Shown one piece after another: positions 27,939-38,504 of a DNA stretch of 64,000 nucleotides. A program made the translations under genes and the position numbers. The notes beneath the pieces are model-generated. The model saw nothing but the letters and a program-made list of their open reading frames with translations, made no database searches and had not been told where the DNA came from. Each line of letters starts with the position of its first letter. The first letter of the stretch is position 1. The stretch is from the NCBI GenBank assembly GCA_902630065.1, contig CACOTF010000001.1:1-64000 (forward strand), in the 5' to 3' direction. The DNA is from an uncultured Pelagibacteraceae bacterium. GTDB lineage: Bacteria > Pseudomonadota > Alphaproteobacteria > Pelagibacterales > Pelagibacteraceae.

Positions 27939-28333
27939 CAGTTTCTTAATTTCTTTGAAATTTTATCAAGCAAAGCATTTAAGTATTTTGTTTGTGATAA
28001 ATCGATAAAAAAATTAGAAGCATTAAGGTATTCTTTAATAATTATCTTTGACGATATTTTTGGTTTATACATTAATTCAAAAATCGCACTTTTTATTATT
28101 ACTTGAAAAACTTTATCTAGATTTGATATTTTTAAATCTTCATTTAAATGATTTATAATTTCCTCATGAATTACATCATCTCTTTCAATTGTACCGTTTA
28201 CTACATCTTTTATAAATTTTTTGAAACGATGTTTTGGAAAATTTAATTCTACTTCATTGTTATAATACTTGCTGTAAAGCTTCTGAATTATAATAACTCT
28301 TGGATTATTTTTTTTACTAAAATGAAGTGGCAT
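27938..28333 (-). CDS. nusB: transcription antitermination factor NusB
   Basis: Size and C-terminal pattern: KSAIFELMYKPKISSKIIIKEYLNASNFF...KYLNALLDKIS; between ribH and thiL. Confidence 0.88.
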   Translation of the reverse strand: MPLHFSKKNNPRVIIIQKLYSKYYNNEVELNFPKHRFKKFIKDVVNGTIERDDVIHEEIINHLNEDLKISNLDKVFQVIIKSAIFELMYKPKISSKIIIKEYLNASNFFIDLSQTKYLNALLDKISKKLRN

Positions 28334-28334
28334 T

Positions 28335-28721
28335 CTATAAAGATAATATTGTTTTTACTGCGTTGGCTGCTTCTTTACCCTTTTTGCCACGTGCTATAGC
28401 TTGACTTTTATTTAAACAAGTAATTATTCCATTACCAACAGGTTTTTTTGACTCCACAGATATATTCATAATTGCATCAGTTGTTGATTTAGATATAAAA
28501 TCAAAATGAGGCGTTTGACCTTTAATTACACATCCAAGTGCTACAAAACCATCATATTTTTTTAAATTTCTAGAAATAACTACTGGTATCTCAAATACAC
28601 CTGGAACAGAGATTACATTAATCTTTGCAAAATTTTTTAGTTCATTCTTGGCACTTTTAAGAAGAGCTGTTGAAATATCTTTATAGTAGTTTGCTTGTAT
28701 AATTAATACTTTCTTTTTCAT
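28335..28721 (-). CDS. ribH: 6,7-dimethyl-8-ribityllumazine synthase
   Basis: VPGVFEIPVVISR, GFVALGCVIKGQTPHFDFI, PVGNGIITCLNKSQA. Confidence 0.96.
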   Translation of the reverse strand: MKKKVLIIQANYYKDISTALLKSAKNELKNFAKINVISVPGVFEIPVVISRNLKKYDGFVALGCVIKGQTPHFDFISKSTTDAIMNISVESKKPVGNGIITCLNKSQAIARGKKGKEAANAVKTILSL

Positions 28722-29821
28722 TTGATAATTTCTTGTTTAATAATCTTGATACCATAACCATCCAACCCAACAACCTTTTTTAGAGTTCTAGTAACTAATA
28801 TCATTTTCTTTATTTTTAAAGATTTAATTATTTGAGCTCCAATACCATAACTTTTTATTAATTGATCCTTTTCCTTGGTTTTAGACTTTTTATCTTTAAA
28901 TTCTTTAAGTGTTTGAGTAACGGATTTTAAATTTGGATCTCTTATAAAAATCATAACGCAATTGCTATATTTTTTAAAGTATTTTAAAGTTTTTTCAAAT
29001 GAGTTAGGAAGTTTTTGATTAATTAGATAATTTTGAACTACATTAGATGAAATAACTCTTACTCTTGGTGATTTACTTTTATTAACTTTACCCTTAACTA
29101 ATGCAAAATGTTCAGAACCATCAATTGAGTTCTCAAAAACATAAATTTTAAATTTTTGATTATTTAAAGTAATTGTAGATGTTTTTTTTAATTTAATAAG
29201 ATTTTCTTTTCTTAGTCTGTATGAAATTAAATCTTCAATTTTAGCAATATGGAGTTTATGTTTACTTGCAAATTTTAATAAGTCATCACCTTTTGCCATC
29301 GAACCATCTTCATTCATAATCTCACATATTACAGCGGCTGGAATTTTGTTGCCAAGTCTAGCTATGTCGACAGATGCTTCTGTATGACCGGCCCTAACTA
29401 GCACGCCTCCTTCTCGAGAAATAATTGGAAATACGTGACCAGGAGAAACTATTTCATTTTTTAATACATTTTTTTTTGTAGCAACTTTTATTGTTCGTGA
29501 TCGGTCTTTAGCTGAAATGCCAGTAGTTATACCCTTCTTGGCCTCTATTGAAATTGTAAATGCTGTTTGATTTCTCGATTGATTAACAGGAGCCATAAAT
29601 GTTAAGCCTAGTTTATTTGCTTGGTTTTTATTTAGTGTTAAGCAAATTAAACCTCTACCGTTTTTTGCCATAAAATTAATTTTTTTAGAATTAACATCAC
29701 TGGCATTAAATACTAAATCCCCTTCATTTTCTCGATTTTCATCATCAACAAGAATATACATTCCCCCTCTTTTTGAGATAGAAATAATCTTTTCTATAGG
29801 GCTAAATTTATTTTTTATCAT
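28718..29821 (-). CDS. 3,4-dihydroxy-2-butanone-4-phosphate synthase with degenerate RibA-like domain (RibBX type)
   Basis: DDENRENEGDLVF, REGGVLVRAGHTEASVDIARL, CEIMNEDGSMA intact; C-terminal domain lacks the GTP cyclohydrolase II Cys cluster. Confidence 0.9.
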   Translation of the reverse strand: MIKNKFSPIEKIISISKRGGMYILVDDENRENEGDLVFNASDVNSKKINFMAKNGRGLICLTLNKNQANKLGLTFMAPVNQSRNQTAFTISIEAKKGITTGISAKDRSRTIKVATKKNVLKNEIVSPGHVFPIISREGGVLVRAGHTEASVDIARLGNKIPAAVICEIMNEDGSMAKGDDLLKFASKHKLHIAKIEDLISYRLRKENLIKLKKTSTITLNNQKFKIYVFENSIDGSEHFALVKGKVNKSKSPRVRVISSNVVQNYLINQKLPNSFEKTLKYFKKYSNCVMIFIRDPNLKSVTQTLKEFKDKKSKTKEKDQLIKSYGIGAQIIKSLKIKKMILVTRTLKKVVGLDGYGIKIIKQEIIK

Positions 29822-30401
29822 TAATAAATTTTTTTACATATTTAGATAAAATATCTATTTCAATATTAACTAAATCATTTTTTTTTATGTTTGCTAAATT
29901 TGTGAGTTTTAATGTATGTGGAATAACCCAAATTTCAAATTTATTCTTCTTAATCTTGGCTATAGTTAAAGACACACCATTTATCAAGATTGATGCTTTC
30001 TCAACTAAATATTTATAAAATTTTTTATCAATACTAAATTCGTAAATTGTAGATTTATCTACATTTGTTAAATTTGTAACTTTGCTTACTGTATCAACGT
30101 GACCTTGACAAATATGACCTGAAATATTTTGTCCATACTTTAAAGGTAGTTCTAAATTAACATAATCACCAACATTAGATTTTTTAAATTTTGATTTTCT
30201 AATAGTTTCATTTGATAAATAAAATTCAGATATACCTTTTTTATATGATATTAAGGTTAGGCAGACACCATCACAGGAAATAGATATACCTAATTGTTTA
30301 TCAGTTAATTTTAATTTTGACTTGATAAAGACGTTTATTCCTTTAGCTCTTTTGGTAATATTTGTAATTTTACCTTTATTAAAAATTATTCCATTAAACA
30401 T
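29808..30401 (-). CDS. ribE: riboflavin synthase alpha chain
   Basis: MFNGII, LGISISCDGVCLTL, SGHICQGHVDTV, INGVSLTI repeats. Confidence 0.94.
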   Translation of the reverse strand: MFNGIIFNKGKITNITKRAKGINVFIKSKLKLTDKQLGISISCDGVCLTLISYKKGISEFYLSNETIRKSKFKKSNVGDYVNLELPLKYGQNISGHICQGHVDTVSKVTNLTNVDKSTIYEFSIDKKFYKYLVEKASILINGVSLTIAKIKKNKFEIWVIPHTLKLTNLANIKKNDLVNIEIDILSKYVKKFINDKK

Positions 30402-31496
30402 TTACTGATACCTAAAAAGTTTTTCTTTATCTAAAAAAGTATTAATTTGTGACCTTTTTTTAAATTTTTTAGATAATAAATCAATAAAAGAATTCAAAGC
30501 AACTGCATTTTTTAAATTAATTTTATAATCAGCTTTGAATAAATAAAAATCATTTATTAAATTATTGTTTAAAAAAGATTTTAAAAGATTTGGACCCGAC
30601 TCAAGTAATAAATTTGCATAACCTAATGAGTATATTTTTTTTAAAATTGTATTTAAATCAAAACAATTATTTTCTATTTTCATAAAAATAAGTTTTGCAT
30701 TTTTATTCTTAAATTTATTAATAATATTTTTATCTTTTTTATTATGAAAAATATAAGTTTTATTTGAGTTAGGTTTTAACACTTTAGAATTTATTTTAGT
30801 CTTTAAATCTTTATCAATAATAAATTTTACTGGTGAAAACTTTTCTAAACCTTGAATTCTACAATTTAAATTAGGATTGTCAGAGTTAATAGTTTTATAA
30901 GATGTTAAAATTGCTTGATTTCTATACCTTAATAAATGAGACACTTTATGAGAATGTTCATTAGTAATTTTTTTTTTAAATAAATAAATTCTATTATTCT
31001 TAGAAACAGCTAATTTTCCAGTAACGTATGGAATATCATTAAACTTTGAAAATTTATAATCTTTGTAAAATTGATTTGCCTCATTTTTAATTAAACCAAT
31101 TTTAGCCAAAATATTATTTTTTTTTAAAACACTTTTTGTTTTTTTTGCTGTTCGTTTATCAAAATCTTCAATGGAATAATTTACTAATTTAATCTTTTTT
31201 TTTATAATAATGTTTGTGCAAGGTGGTGTTTTTCCATAATGGATACAGGGTTCTAATGTTACATACATATTTGAATTTTTGAAATTTATTTTATTATTTT
31301 TTAAGGCTACTACTTCAGCATGAGGTCTGCCATTAATATCTGTCTTTCCGTAAGAAATGATTTCATCTTTATACGTTACTATACATCCAACCGATGGATT
31401 TAGTCCTGTTAACCCTTTATTTTGATTGGCAAGTTCTAGTGCCAATCTCATAAGTACTTTATTTTTTTTTGATGATTTATCTTTTCTTAAAGACAT
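30402..31496 (-). CDS. ribD: riboflavin biosynthesis deaminase/reductase
   Basis: [38 protein letters not shown]; start adjusted to internal ATG (listed ORF extends to 31559 over nrdR). Confidence 0.92.
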   Translation of the reverse strand: MSLRKDKSSKKNKVLMRLALELANQNKGLTGLNPSVGCIVTYKDEIISYGKTDINGRPHAEVVALKNNKINFKNSNMYVTLEPCIHYGKTPPCTNIIIKKKIKLVNYSIEDFDKRTAKKTKSVLKKNNILAKIGLIKNEANQFYKDYKFSKFNDIPYVTGKLAVSKNNRIYLFKKKITNEHSHKVSHLLRYRNQAILTSYKTINSDNPNLNCRIQGLEKFSPVKFIIDKDLKTKINSKVLKPNSNKTYIFHNKKDKNIINKFKNKNAKLIFMKIENNCFDLNTILKKIYSLGYANLLLESGPNLLKSFLNNNLINDFYLFKADYKINLKNAVALNSFIDLLSKKFKKRSQINTFLDKEKLFRYQ

Positions 31497-31935
31497 CGAT
31501 TTTATCAACAAATTGAACGAAGTCTTTTTCTTCTCTAAAATTTCTATATACTGATGCAAATCTTACATAAGCAACTGGGTCCAATTCTTTTAATCCTTCC
31601 ATTACCATTGTACCGATTGTGTTTGAAGAAATTTCACTCTGACCTAGTTCCTCTAAAGACCTTGATATTTTAGATATAAATTTTTCTGCTGTCTCTGTAT
31701 CTATTGGTCTTTTTTTGAGGGCTACATATATTGATTTTGATAATTTTTCTCTATCAAAAGTAGATTTTCTACCGTTTTTTTTTACTACAGTTAATTCTCT
31801 GAATTGTACTCTTTCAAAAGTAGTAAATCTTTGTCCACAAATACACAATCTTCTTCTTCTAATAGCTGTTCCATCTTCGGTGGGTCTAGAGTCTACAACT
31901 GAAGTTTCTCCCTTTTTACATATAGGACAAATCAT
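31477..31935 (-). CDS. nrdR: transcriptional repressor NrdR
   Basis: [41 protein letters not shown]. Confidence 0.97.
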   Translation of the reverse strand: MICPICKKGETSVVDSRPTEDGTAIRRRRLCICGQRFTTFERVQFRELTVVKKNGRKSTFDREKLSKSIYVALKKRPIDTETAEKFISKISRSLEELGQSEISSNTIGTMVMEGLKELDPVAYVRFASVYRNFREEKDFVQFVDKIDVFKKR

Positions 31936-31941
31936 AATTCA

Positions 31942-33252
31942 TTATCCCAAATTTTTATAAATTGGGAAATTTGAACATAAATCTACAACTTTTTTTCTTA
32001 CTTCGTTTTCTATTTTGGTATTATCATCAGGGTTGGATGACAAACCTTTAATTACTTTAGTAATTAAATCACCAACAATTTTAAATTCATTTAAACCAAA
32101 TCCTCGAGTAGTTGCTGCCTGAGAACCTAGTCTTATACCTGATGTTACCATTGGACTTTCTGTATCAAATGGAATTCCATTTTTATTACATGTAATATTG
32201 GCTCTTGATAAACTTTCAGCTGCAGCATTACCTTTAACACCAAAAGGTCTTAAATCTACCAACATTAAATGAGTATCAGTTCCTCCAGAATAAATCTTAA
32301 ATCCATTTGTTTTTAATGTTTCTGCTAGTATTTTTGCATTAGCTAAAACATTAGATATATATTCTTTGAAAGAAGGTTCTAATGCCTCTTTAAATCCAAC
32401 TGCTTTTGCTGCTATTATATGCATCAGAGGGCCGCCCTGATAACCAGGAAATACAGCTGTATTAATTTTTTTATAAATATCTTCGTGATTTGTTAAAATA
32501 ATTCCACCTCTGGCGCTTCTAAAAACTTTATGAGTTGTAGATGTAACTACATGAGCATGATCAACAGGATTTGGATAGCCTTTACCAGCAACAAGACCTG
32601 AAAAGTGAGCCATATCTACCATAAAGAATGCTCCAACCTTATCAGCAATTTCTCTAAATCTTTTAAAATCAATCACCCTAGAATATGCACTACCTCCAGC
32701 AATTATTAGTTTAGGTTTATTTTCAATTGCTAATCTTTCAACTTCGTCATAATCTATTAATTCAGATGTTTTGTCCACATCGTAACTTATTGCATTAAAC
32801 CATTTGCCTGACATTGCAATTTTAAGACCATGAGTAATATGGCCTCCAGAATTTAAACTCATTCCCATAAATGTGTCACCTGGCTTTAATAAAGCTAAAA
32901 AAACCGCTCCATTAGCCTGGGCACCAGAATGAGGTTGAGAATTCGCAAATTTACAACTAAAGAGTTTTTTTAACCTATCGTTAGCAAGTGACTCGGCAAC
33001 ATCAACATGTTCACAACCGTTATAATATCTTTTACCTGGGTAACCTTCTGCATACTTATTTGTTAGTACAGAACCTTGTGCTTCTAAAACAGCTTGTGAA
33101 ACTATGTTTTCAGATGCGATTAATTCGATATGGTTTTGTTGTCTGATTAATTCTTTATTTACTGCATCAAATATTTCTGGATCAGCTTCAGACAATTTTT
33201 TTTCAAAAAAGTTTTCATATTGTGTATTTAAATATTTTTTTTCACTAGACAT
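31942..33252 (-). CDS. glyA: serine hydroxymethyltransferase
   Basis: [55 protein letters not shown]. Confidence 0.98.
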   Translation of the reverse strand: MSSEKKYLNTQYENFFEKKLSEADPEIFDAVNKELIRQQNHIELIASENIVSQAVLEAQGSVLTNKYAEGYPGKRYYNGCEHVDVAESLANDRLKKLFSCKFANSQPHSGAQANGAVFLALLKPGDTFMGMSLNSGGHITHGLKIAMSGKWFNAISYDVDKTSELIDYDEVERLAIENKPKLIIAGGSAYSRVIDFKRFREIADKVGAFFMVDMAHFSGLVAGKGYPNPVDHAHVVTSTTHKVFRSARGGIILTNHEDIYKKINTAVFPGYQGGPLMHIIAAKAVGFKEALEPSFKEYISNVLANAKILAETLKTNGFKIYSGGTDTHLMLVDLRPFGVKGNAAAESLSRANITCNKNGIPFDTESPMVTSGIRLGSQAATTRGFGLNEFKIVGDLITKVIKGLSSNPDDNTKIENEVRKKVVDLCSNFPIYKNLG

Positions 33253-33260
33253 TTATTTAC

Positions 33261-33686
33261 CTATATTTTTTTAATTCTTTTTATATGTCTACCGCCTTCA
33301 AACTCGGTTTTTAGAAAGCTCTCAACACATTTTAAGGCAACTGTTTTTTTAATAAGCCTTTCTCCTAATGTTATAACATTTGCATCATTATGCAATCGCG
33401 ATAATTTGGCATTTTTTACTGAATAGCATAAAGCTGCGCGTATTCCCTTATTTTTGTTTGCAGCAATAGACATTCCTACTCCTGAACCACAAACAAGTAT
33501 TCCTACATGATTCTTATTTTTCGCCACTTGTTTACAAAGTTTATGAGCAAAATCAGGGTAATCTACAGACTTCCTATTTTGTTTTGGTCCCAGATCTTTT
33601 ATTGGATAATTTTTATCTAAGTATTTTAAAATATTCTTTTTTAAATTAAAACCACCATGATCTGAAGCAATAAAAATTTTTTTCAA
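33261..33686 (-). CDS. rpiB: ribose-5-phosphate isomerase B
   Basis: IASDHGGFNLK, VDYPDFAHKL, GILVCGSGVGMSIAANK. Confidence 0.95.
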   Translation of the reverse strand: MKKIFIASDHGGFNLKKNILKYLDKNYPIKDLGPKQNRKSVDYPDFAHKLCKQVAKNKNHVGILVCGSGVGMSIAANKNKGIRAALCYSVKNAKLSRLHNDANVITLGERLIKKTVALKCVESFLKTEFEGGRHIKRIKKI

Positions 33687-33687
33687 T

Positions 33688-34278
33688 TTAATTAAATTTA
33701 TAATTTAAAACGCAAGCAACAAGGTGAACTCTATTTTCTTCACCCCCATTAAAAGCATTGTGATATTTAGTATTATTAGTAATCCAAACAGAGCCATCTG
33801 CTGGCATATGTTTTGCAACGTTATCAACGACCATTATTGCTCCAGGATTTGTGTATATAGGTATATGAAGCCTTGGCTCGGGATCTCTATGCCAACTCAA
33901 TGTTGATCTTGGCTCTTTAAGAAGAAGTCTCATCCTACCTAATTTATACTTTTTTGTTAATTGGTCATAAACTTCTTTGAAATAAGTATTTTTATAGTCG
34001 TCAACAAATTCTGTATATTTATGTTCATCAATTTTACTTTCCCTCTGCACCTCAACACCTGTACTATCTGGTTTAGTCCAATAAATACCTCTTACATTAT
34101 TTCCTTTAACAGAATCTGGATCACCTGGAATTTGATTTAGAGGTATACCGGCGAAGTGAGGTATTCCAAGACTTGTATCAAAACCTTTTATTTTTAATAC
34201 TTCGTCACAAGCTTGTTTTAATTTTATGATATCAAATTTTACATCTTGTTTTTGGAAATCATTGAATAATTGTGACAT
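33688..34278 (-). CDS. 2OG-Fe(II) oxygenase, aspartyl/asparaginyl beta-hydroxylase-like
   Basis: RSTLSWHRDPEPRLHIPI ... GSVWITNNTKYHNAFNGGEENRVHLV. Confidence 0.75.
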   Translation of the reverse strand: MSQLFNDFQKQDVKFDIIKLKQACDEVLKIKGFDTSLGIPHFAGIPLNQIPGDPDSVKGNNVRGIYWTKPDSTGVEVQRESKIDEHKYTEFVDDYKNTYFKEVYDQLTKKYKLGRMRLLLKEPRSTLSWHRDPEPRLHIPIYTNPGAIMVVDNVAKHMPADGSVWITNNTKYHNAFNGGEENRVHLVACVLNYKFN

Positions 34279-34343
34279 CGGTGCTCTACTATCTTATAGA
34301 CTATTATATTAAATATTACTATTGTCGCATCAAAAAAATTAAT

Positions 34344-34358
34344 TGATAATGATTATCA
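34344..34358. promoter_or_regulatory. Fur-box-like 7-1-7 palindrome TGATAAT-G-ATTATCA
   Basis: Perfect 7-bp inverted repeat with 1-nt centre over the hemB start codon. Confidence 0.5.
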
Positions 34359-35335
34359 CAGGTAGCTATCCTAATTTAAGATTGAGAAGATCAAGAAAAT
34401 TCAGTTGGTCTAGAAGATTAGTTCAAGATAATGATCTATCTTACAATGATTTTATTTTACCTATCTTTCTTACTGAAGGTAAAGCAAAAAAAGTTCCAAT
34501 TAATTCAATGCCAAATGTTTTTAGGTACTCTATTGATAAATTAAAAAGTGTAGTTGATAAAGCACTAAAACTGGGAATACCAATGGTAGCTTTGTTCCCT
34601 TATACAAATCCAAGAAAAAGAGATGAATATGGAAATGAAGCATTAAATGAAAATAATTTAGTTTGCCAAGCAATAAAATTCATAAAAAAAAATTATAAGA
34701 ACGAAATTGGAATAATGTGTGATGTTGCATTAGATCCATATACATCACATGGTCATGATGGAATTATTAAAAAAAATGAAATTTTAAATGATGAAACATT
34801 AGAAATCTTAATTAAACAATCAATATTGCAGGCAAAAATGGGTTGCGATGTGATTGCACCATCAGATATGATGGATGGTAGAGTTTTAAAAATTCGTAAA
34901 GCTTTAGATAAAAATAATCTTAAAGATGTTCAAATTTTATCTTATGCAGTTAAGTATGCATCAAGTTTTTATGGCCCATTCAGAAATGCTGTTGGATCAA
35001 GAAGTCTCTTAAAAGGAAACAAAAAAACTTATCAAATGGATTTTAAAAATAATTATGAATCATTAAGAGAAGTTGCATTAGATATAAAAGAAGGAGCAGA
35101 CATGATTATAGTAAAACCAGGAATGCCTTATCTTGATATAATTAGAGAAGTTAAGAATAATTTTAAAATTCCAGTTATTGCATACCAAGTATCAGGAGAA
35201 TATAGTCTCATACAAAATGCAATTTCAAAGAATATATTAGATAAAAAATCGATATATGAAAGTCTAGTTTCCTTTAAAAGAGCTGGAGCAAGTGCAATTA
35301 TAACCTATTTTGCTGATCAAATAAAACTAGATTAA
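34349..35335 (+). CDS. hemB: porphobilinogen synthase (delta-aminolevulinic acid dehydratase)
   Basis: RLRRSRKFSWSRRLVQDNDLSYNDFILPIFL, DVALDPYTSHGHDG, KPGMPYLDIIREVK, YQVSGEY; start set at ATG 34349. Confidence 0.96.
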   Translation: MIITGSYPNLRLRRSRKFSWSRRLVQDNDLSYNDFILPIFLTEGKAKKVPINSMPNVFRYSIDKLKSVVDKALKLGIPMVALFPYTNPRKRDEYGNEALNENNLVCQAIKFIKKNYKNEIGIMCDVALDPYTSHGHDGIIKKNEILNDETLEILIKQSILQAKMGCDVIAPSDMMDGRVLKIRKALDKNNLKDVQILSYAVKYASSFYGPFRNAVGSRSLLKGNKKTYQMDFKNNYESLREVALDIKEGADMIIVKPGMPYLDIIREVKNNFKIPVIAYQVSGEYSLIQNAISKNILDKKSIYESLVSFKRAGASAIITYFADQIKLD

Positions 35336-36007
35336 TTTTAAAGAATTTTGAAAATTAAATCTTGTTTTGGGGAAATTAAGATTGTTCGGTTTAACTATTG
35401 TTTTATCTAAAAAATCTCCTACAATTTTTAAAGCATCAAAAGTATCTTCAAAGCTTATATCTTCTTCATCTTTATTTACTAAAAAATTTGGTATGATTTT
35501 GTCTGAATTTTTTAATTTAAAATTAATTTTATTACCTTCAGAAACTTCTTCTACATAATCATTAAAGTCTATGTCATATCCAATTAATTTATAAAAGTTT
35601 AACTCCCAATTTACAAACTTTGAAAGCCACTCTTCATTTTTTAATATCTCAAAATAATTATCAATTAAGTAATAAATCTCTCTATTTTTTTCGTTCTCTA
35701 CTGTTAAAATTTTAATCAAATTCATTGTATAAATTATACAAAGAAGTTTTTGCTTATCTTCCAAAAAGTAAGGAGTTTTAAATTCATCAATTTCAACTTT
35801 TAAAGAACCAATTTTTGATTGAGACTTTGAATTATAATTGATATGCAATTTATTACCCTCAAATAGGTAGTTTTTTATTTTTTTTGAGGTTCCACCAAAA
35901 ATAATTCCTGAAATTTTTCCATGATTTTCAGTATAAAATTCAGATATTACAGAATTTTCATTATATTTATTTTTTGAAAGTAAGTAACCTTTATCTTGCC
36001 AATTCAT
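35327..36007 (-). CDS. recO: DNA repair protein RecO
   Basis: MNWQDKGYLLSKNKYNENSVISEFYTENHGKISGIIFGGTSKK. Confidence 0.9.
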   Translation of the reverse strand: MNWQDKGYLLSKNKYNENSVISEFYTENHGKISGIIFGGTSKKIKNYLFEGNKLHINYNSKSQSKIGSLKVEIDEFKTPYFLEDKQKLLCIIYTMNLIKILTVENEKNREIYYLIDNYFEILKNEEWLSKFVNWELNFYKLIGYDIDFNDYVEEVSEGNKINFKLKNSDKIIPNFLVNKDEEDISFEDTFDALKIVGDFLDKTIVKPNNLNFPKTRFNFQNSLKLI

Positions 36008-36669
36008 TATATTTTAATAGTTTCTAAAAGCTTCATAGCTGCGGCTTGTTCTGCATTTTTTTTTGAACTACCATCAGCGATAACTGTTTTGCTTTCCTTA
36101 ATTTTTACACTAATTTTAAAATTTGGTTTATGTCTAGGTCCCGTATTAGAAATAAGTTTATATATTGGCAATGCTTTAAATTTCTTTAATGAATACTCTT
36201 GTAATCTTGTTTTGGAGTCGATTACAGTAATATCTGATAAATTTAAATAATTTTTCCAATAATTTAATATAAATTTTGACGAAACCTCAAAACCTTTATC
36301 TATATAAATTGCTCCTATCAAAGACTCACAACAATCAGATATAATTTTTTTTTCAATATTGACTTTTTTTTTCTTTTCTGTGTTTCCTGTTAAAATATAA
36401 TTATCCAATTCTAATTCCTTGCCAATTTCAAAACACTTATTTTTATTAACTAAATTTGCAAGTTTTTTGTCGATCATGCCTACTTTTTCATTTGGGTATA
36501 ACTCTAAAAGTTTCTTTGATATAACAAACCCTAAAACTCTATCGCCTAAAAATTCTAGTTTTTCATAATTATTTTTTGTATCAAAACTTTTGTGTGTTAA
36601 GGCTTGTATCAATAATTTATCATCTTTAAAGCTAATACCTATTTTCTTTTGTAGTTTGTTTAACTTCAT
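36007..36669 (-). CDS. rnc: ribonuclease III
   Basis: NNYEKLEFLGDRVLGFVISK; C-terminal dsRBD. Confidence 0.96.
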   Translation of the reverse strand: MKLNKLQKKIGISFKDDKLLIQALTHKSFDTKNNYEKLEFLGDRVLGFVISKKLLELYPNEKVGMIDKKLANLVNKNKCFEIGKELELDNYILTGNTEKKKKVNIEKKIISDCCESLIGAIYIDKGFEVSSKFILNYWKNYLNLSDITVIDSKTRLQEYSLKKFKALPIYKLISNTGPRHKPNFKISVKIKESKTVIADGSSKKNAEQAAAMKLLETIKI

Positions 36670-36673
36670 TTAT

Positions 36674-37402
36674 TTAAATTATTTTATTAAAAAATCTTTC
36701 AAATCGAACTATTTCATTCCATTTGAAAATGTTAAAGATACTTCCTTTCCTTGGATTAGATGAAAAAAATAAAATTTGTGCTTTTCCAACTAAATTATTT
36801 TGATTAACATAACCAACTTCAGAGAGAAATCTGCTGTCTTTAGAACAATCCCTATTGTCACCTAAGAAAAAAAAGTGATTTTCAGGAACAATGTATTTAT
36901 CTGAATTAGAAAAAGTTATATCAGTTCTATATGCAGCTAAATAACTTTTTCCATTTGGAAGTTTTTCTTCAAATATATTGACATCAATTTGGGATGATCC
37001 ACAATATAACTTATCATTTTTGCTTTTAATTGTTTTTAGTACTTGATTAGAATTTATATATAAATCACCATCAATAAATTGTATTGTATCACCTGGTAAA
37101 CCAATCAATCTTTTAATATAATCTGTACGATTATCAGCAGGTGTTTTAAAAACTATAACATCTCCTCTTTTAGGGTTTGTATTTAATATACGTCCTTTAA
37201 AAATAGGAGGACTAAAAGGAAATGAATGTTTGCTATATCCGTAAGAAAATTTTGTGACAAATAATCTGTCACCCACAAGCAAGTTAGTTTCCATTGATGA
37301 TGATGGTATATAAAATGGCTGGATGAATATTGATCTTATAAATACTGCAATTATTAATGCATAAAATAATGTTTTAGTATTATCAATTATAAAATTTTTC
37401 AT
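36674..37402 (-). CDS. lepB: signal peptidase I
   Basis: FIQPFYIPSSSMETNLLVGDRLFVTKFSYG; DYIKRLIGLPGD; FFLGDNRDCSKDSRF. Confidence 0.97.
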   Translation of the reverse strand: MKNFIIDNTKTLFYALIIAVFIRSIFIQPFYIPSSSMETNLLVGDRLFVTKFSYGYSKHSFPFSPPIFKGRILNTNPKRGDVIVFKTPADNRTDYIKRLIGLPGDTIQFIDGDLYINSNQVLKTIKSKNDKLYCGSSQIDVNIFEEKLPNGKSYLAAYRTDITFSNSDKYIVPENHFFFLGDNRDCSKDSRFLSEVGYVNQNNLVGKAQILFFSSNPRKGSIFNIFKWNEIVRFERFFNKII

Positions 37403-37785
37403 TTTTTTCTATTCAGAATAACAAATGCAATTGAGTGGTTTTTTTCATCTGAAAGTGAAAGATGTATATCGTAATTCTTTAATTTAAATTTTTTTTTTAG
37501 TATATCTTGTATTTTCTGTGAAATTTTAATCTTAGGTGATCCTTTCTTATTATTGTATATTTCAATATCATTAAAATTAATATTATCTCTAAAGCCTGTG
37601 CCTATTGATTTAACAAAAGCTTCTTTAGCAGCAAATCTTTTTGCAAAGTAATTCGTTTTGTTTCTGTATTTTTTTGATTGTTTAATTTCATTAAATGTAA
37701 AGAGTCTTTTTTTAAAACCTTTAATTTTTAGGGATTTTTCTATTCTTTTATTATCAATAATATCAACACCGTTACCAATTATCAT
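37399..37785 (-). CDS. acpS: holo-[acyl-carrier-protein] synthase
   Basis: GNGVDIIDNKRIEKSL; FAKRFAAKEAFVKSIGTGF; HLSLSDEKNHSIAFVIL. Confidence 0.95.
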   Translation of the reverse strand: MIIGNGVDIIDNKRIEKSLKIKGFKKRLFTFNEIKQSKKYRNKTNYFAKRFAAKEAFVKSIGTGFRDNINFNDIEIYNNKKGSPKIKISQKIQDILKKKFKLKNYDIHLSLSDEKNHSIAFVILNRKK

Positions 37786-38504
37786 TAGTTTAATATTTTT
37801 CTAAAATTAGTGATTACTTTTTTCATACCAAACATGATGGCCTCTCCGATTATAAAATGTCCAATATTAAATTCCTCTATAGATTTAATCTTTCTTAAAA
37901 TTTTAGTTGATTTATAATCTAGGCCATGACCTGCATGAACTTCCATTCCCAGTTTTTTTGCTAAAGTGGCACAATTTTTTATTTTTTTGAGCTCGACTAA
38001 ATAATTTTTGTTATTTTTAACTTTTAAAGCAAATTTTCCTGTATGAAGTTCCACACATTTAGCATTTAATTCTTTTGATGCAAAAACATCTTTAATATTT
38101 GGATTGATGAAAAGACTTGTTCTAATTTTTTTTGAATTTAATTTACTAATTACTTTTTTAATTATTTTTTTATTTTTTGTGATATTTAAACCTCCTTCAG
38201 TGGTTATTTCATTCCTTTTTTCAGGAACTATACAAACAAAATTAGGTTTATATTTTAATGCAATATTAAGCATTTCATTGTTAGCAGCCATTTCTAAATT
38301 TATTGGAACTCTTTTAATTTTTGAAAATATAGCTACATCTTCATCTCGAATATGCCTACGATCCTCTCTTAAATGAATAGTAATAGAATTTGCACCGAAA
38401 TTCATAACTTGTCTTGCATATGAAATAGGATCAGGATGCCCCTCTCCTCTGGCATTTCTTAATGTTGCAATATGGTCTACGTTAACACCTAGTCTAGATT
38501 TCAT
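37785..38504 (-). CDS. pdxJ: pyridoxine 5'-phosphate synthase
   Basis: LGVNVDHIATLRNARGEGHPDPISYA; HLREDRRHI; VHAGHGLDY. Confidence 0.97.
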   Translation of the reverse strand: MKSRLGVNVDHIATLRNARGEGHPDPISYARQVMNFGANSITIHLREDRRHIRDEDVAIFSKIKRVPINLEMAANNEMLNIALKYKPNFVCIVPEKRNEITTEGGLNITKNKKIIKKVISKLNSKKIRTSLFINPNIKDVFASKELNAKCVELHTGKFALKVKNNKNYLVELKKIKNCATLAKKLGMEVHAGHGLDYKSTKILRKIKSIEEFNIGHFIIGEAIMFGMKKVITNFRKILN

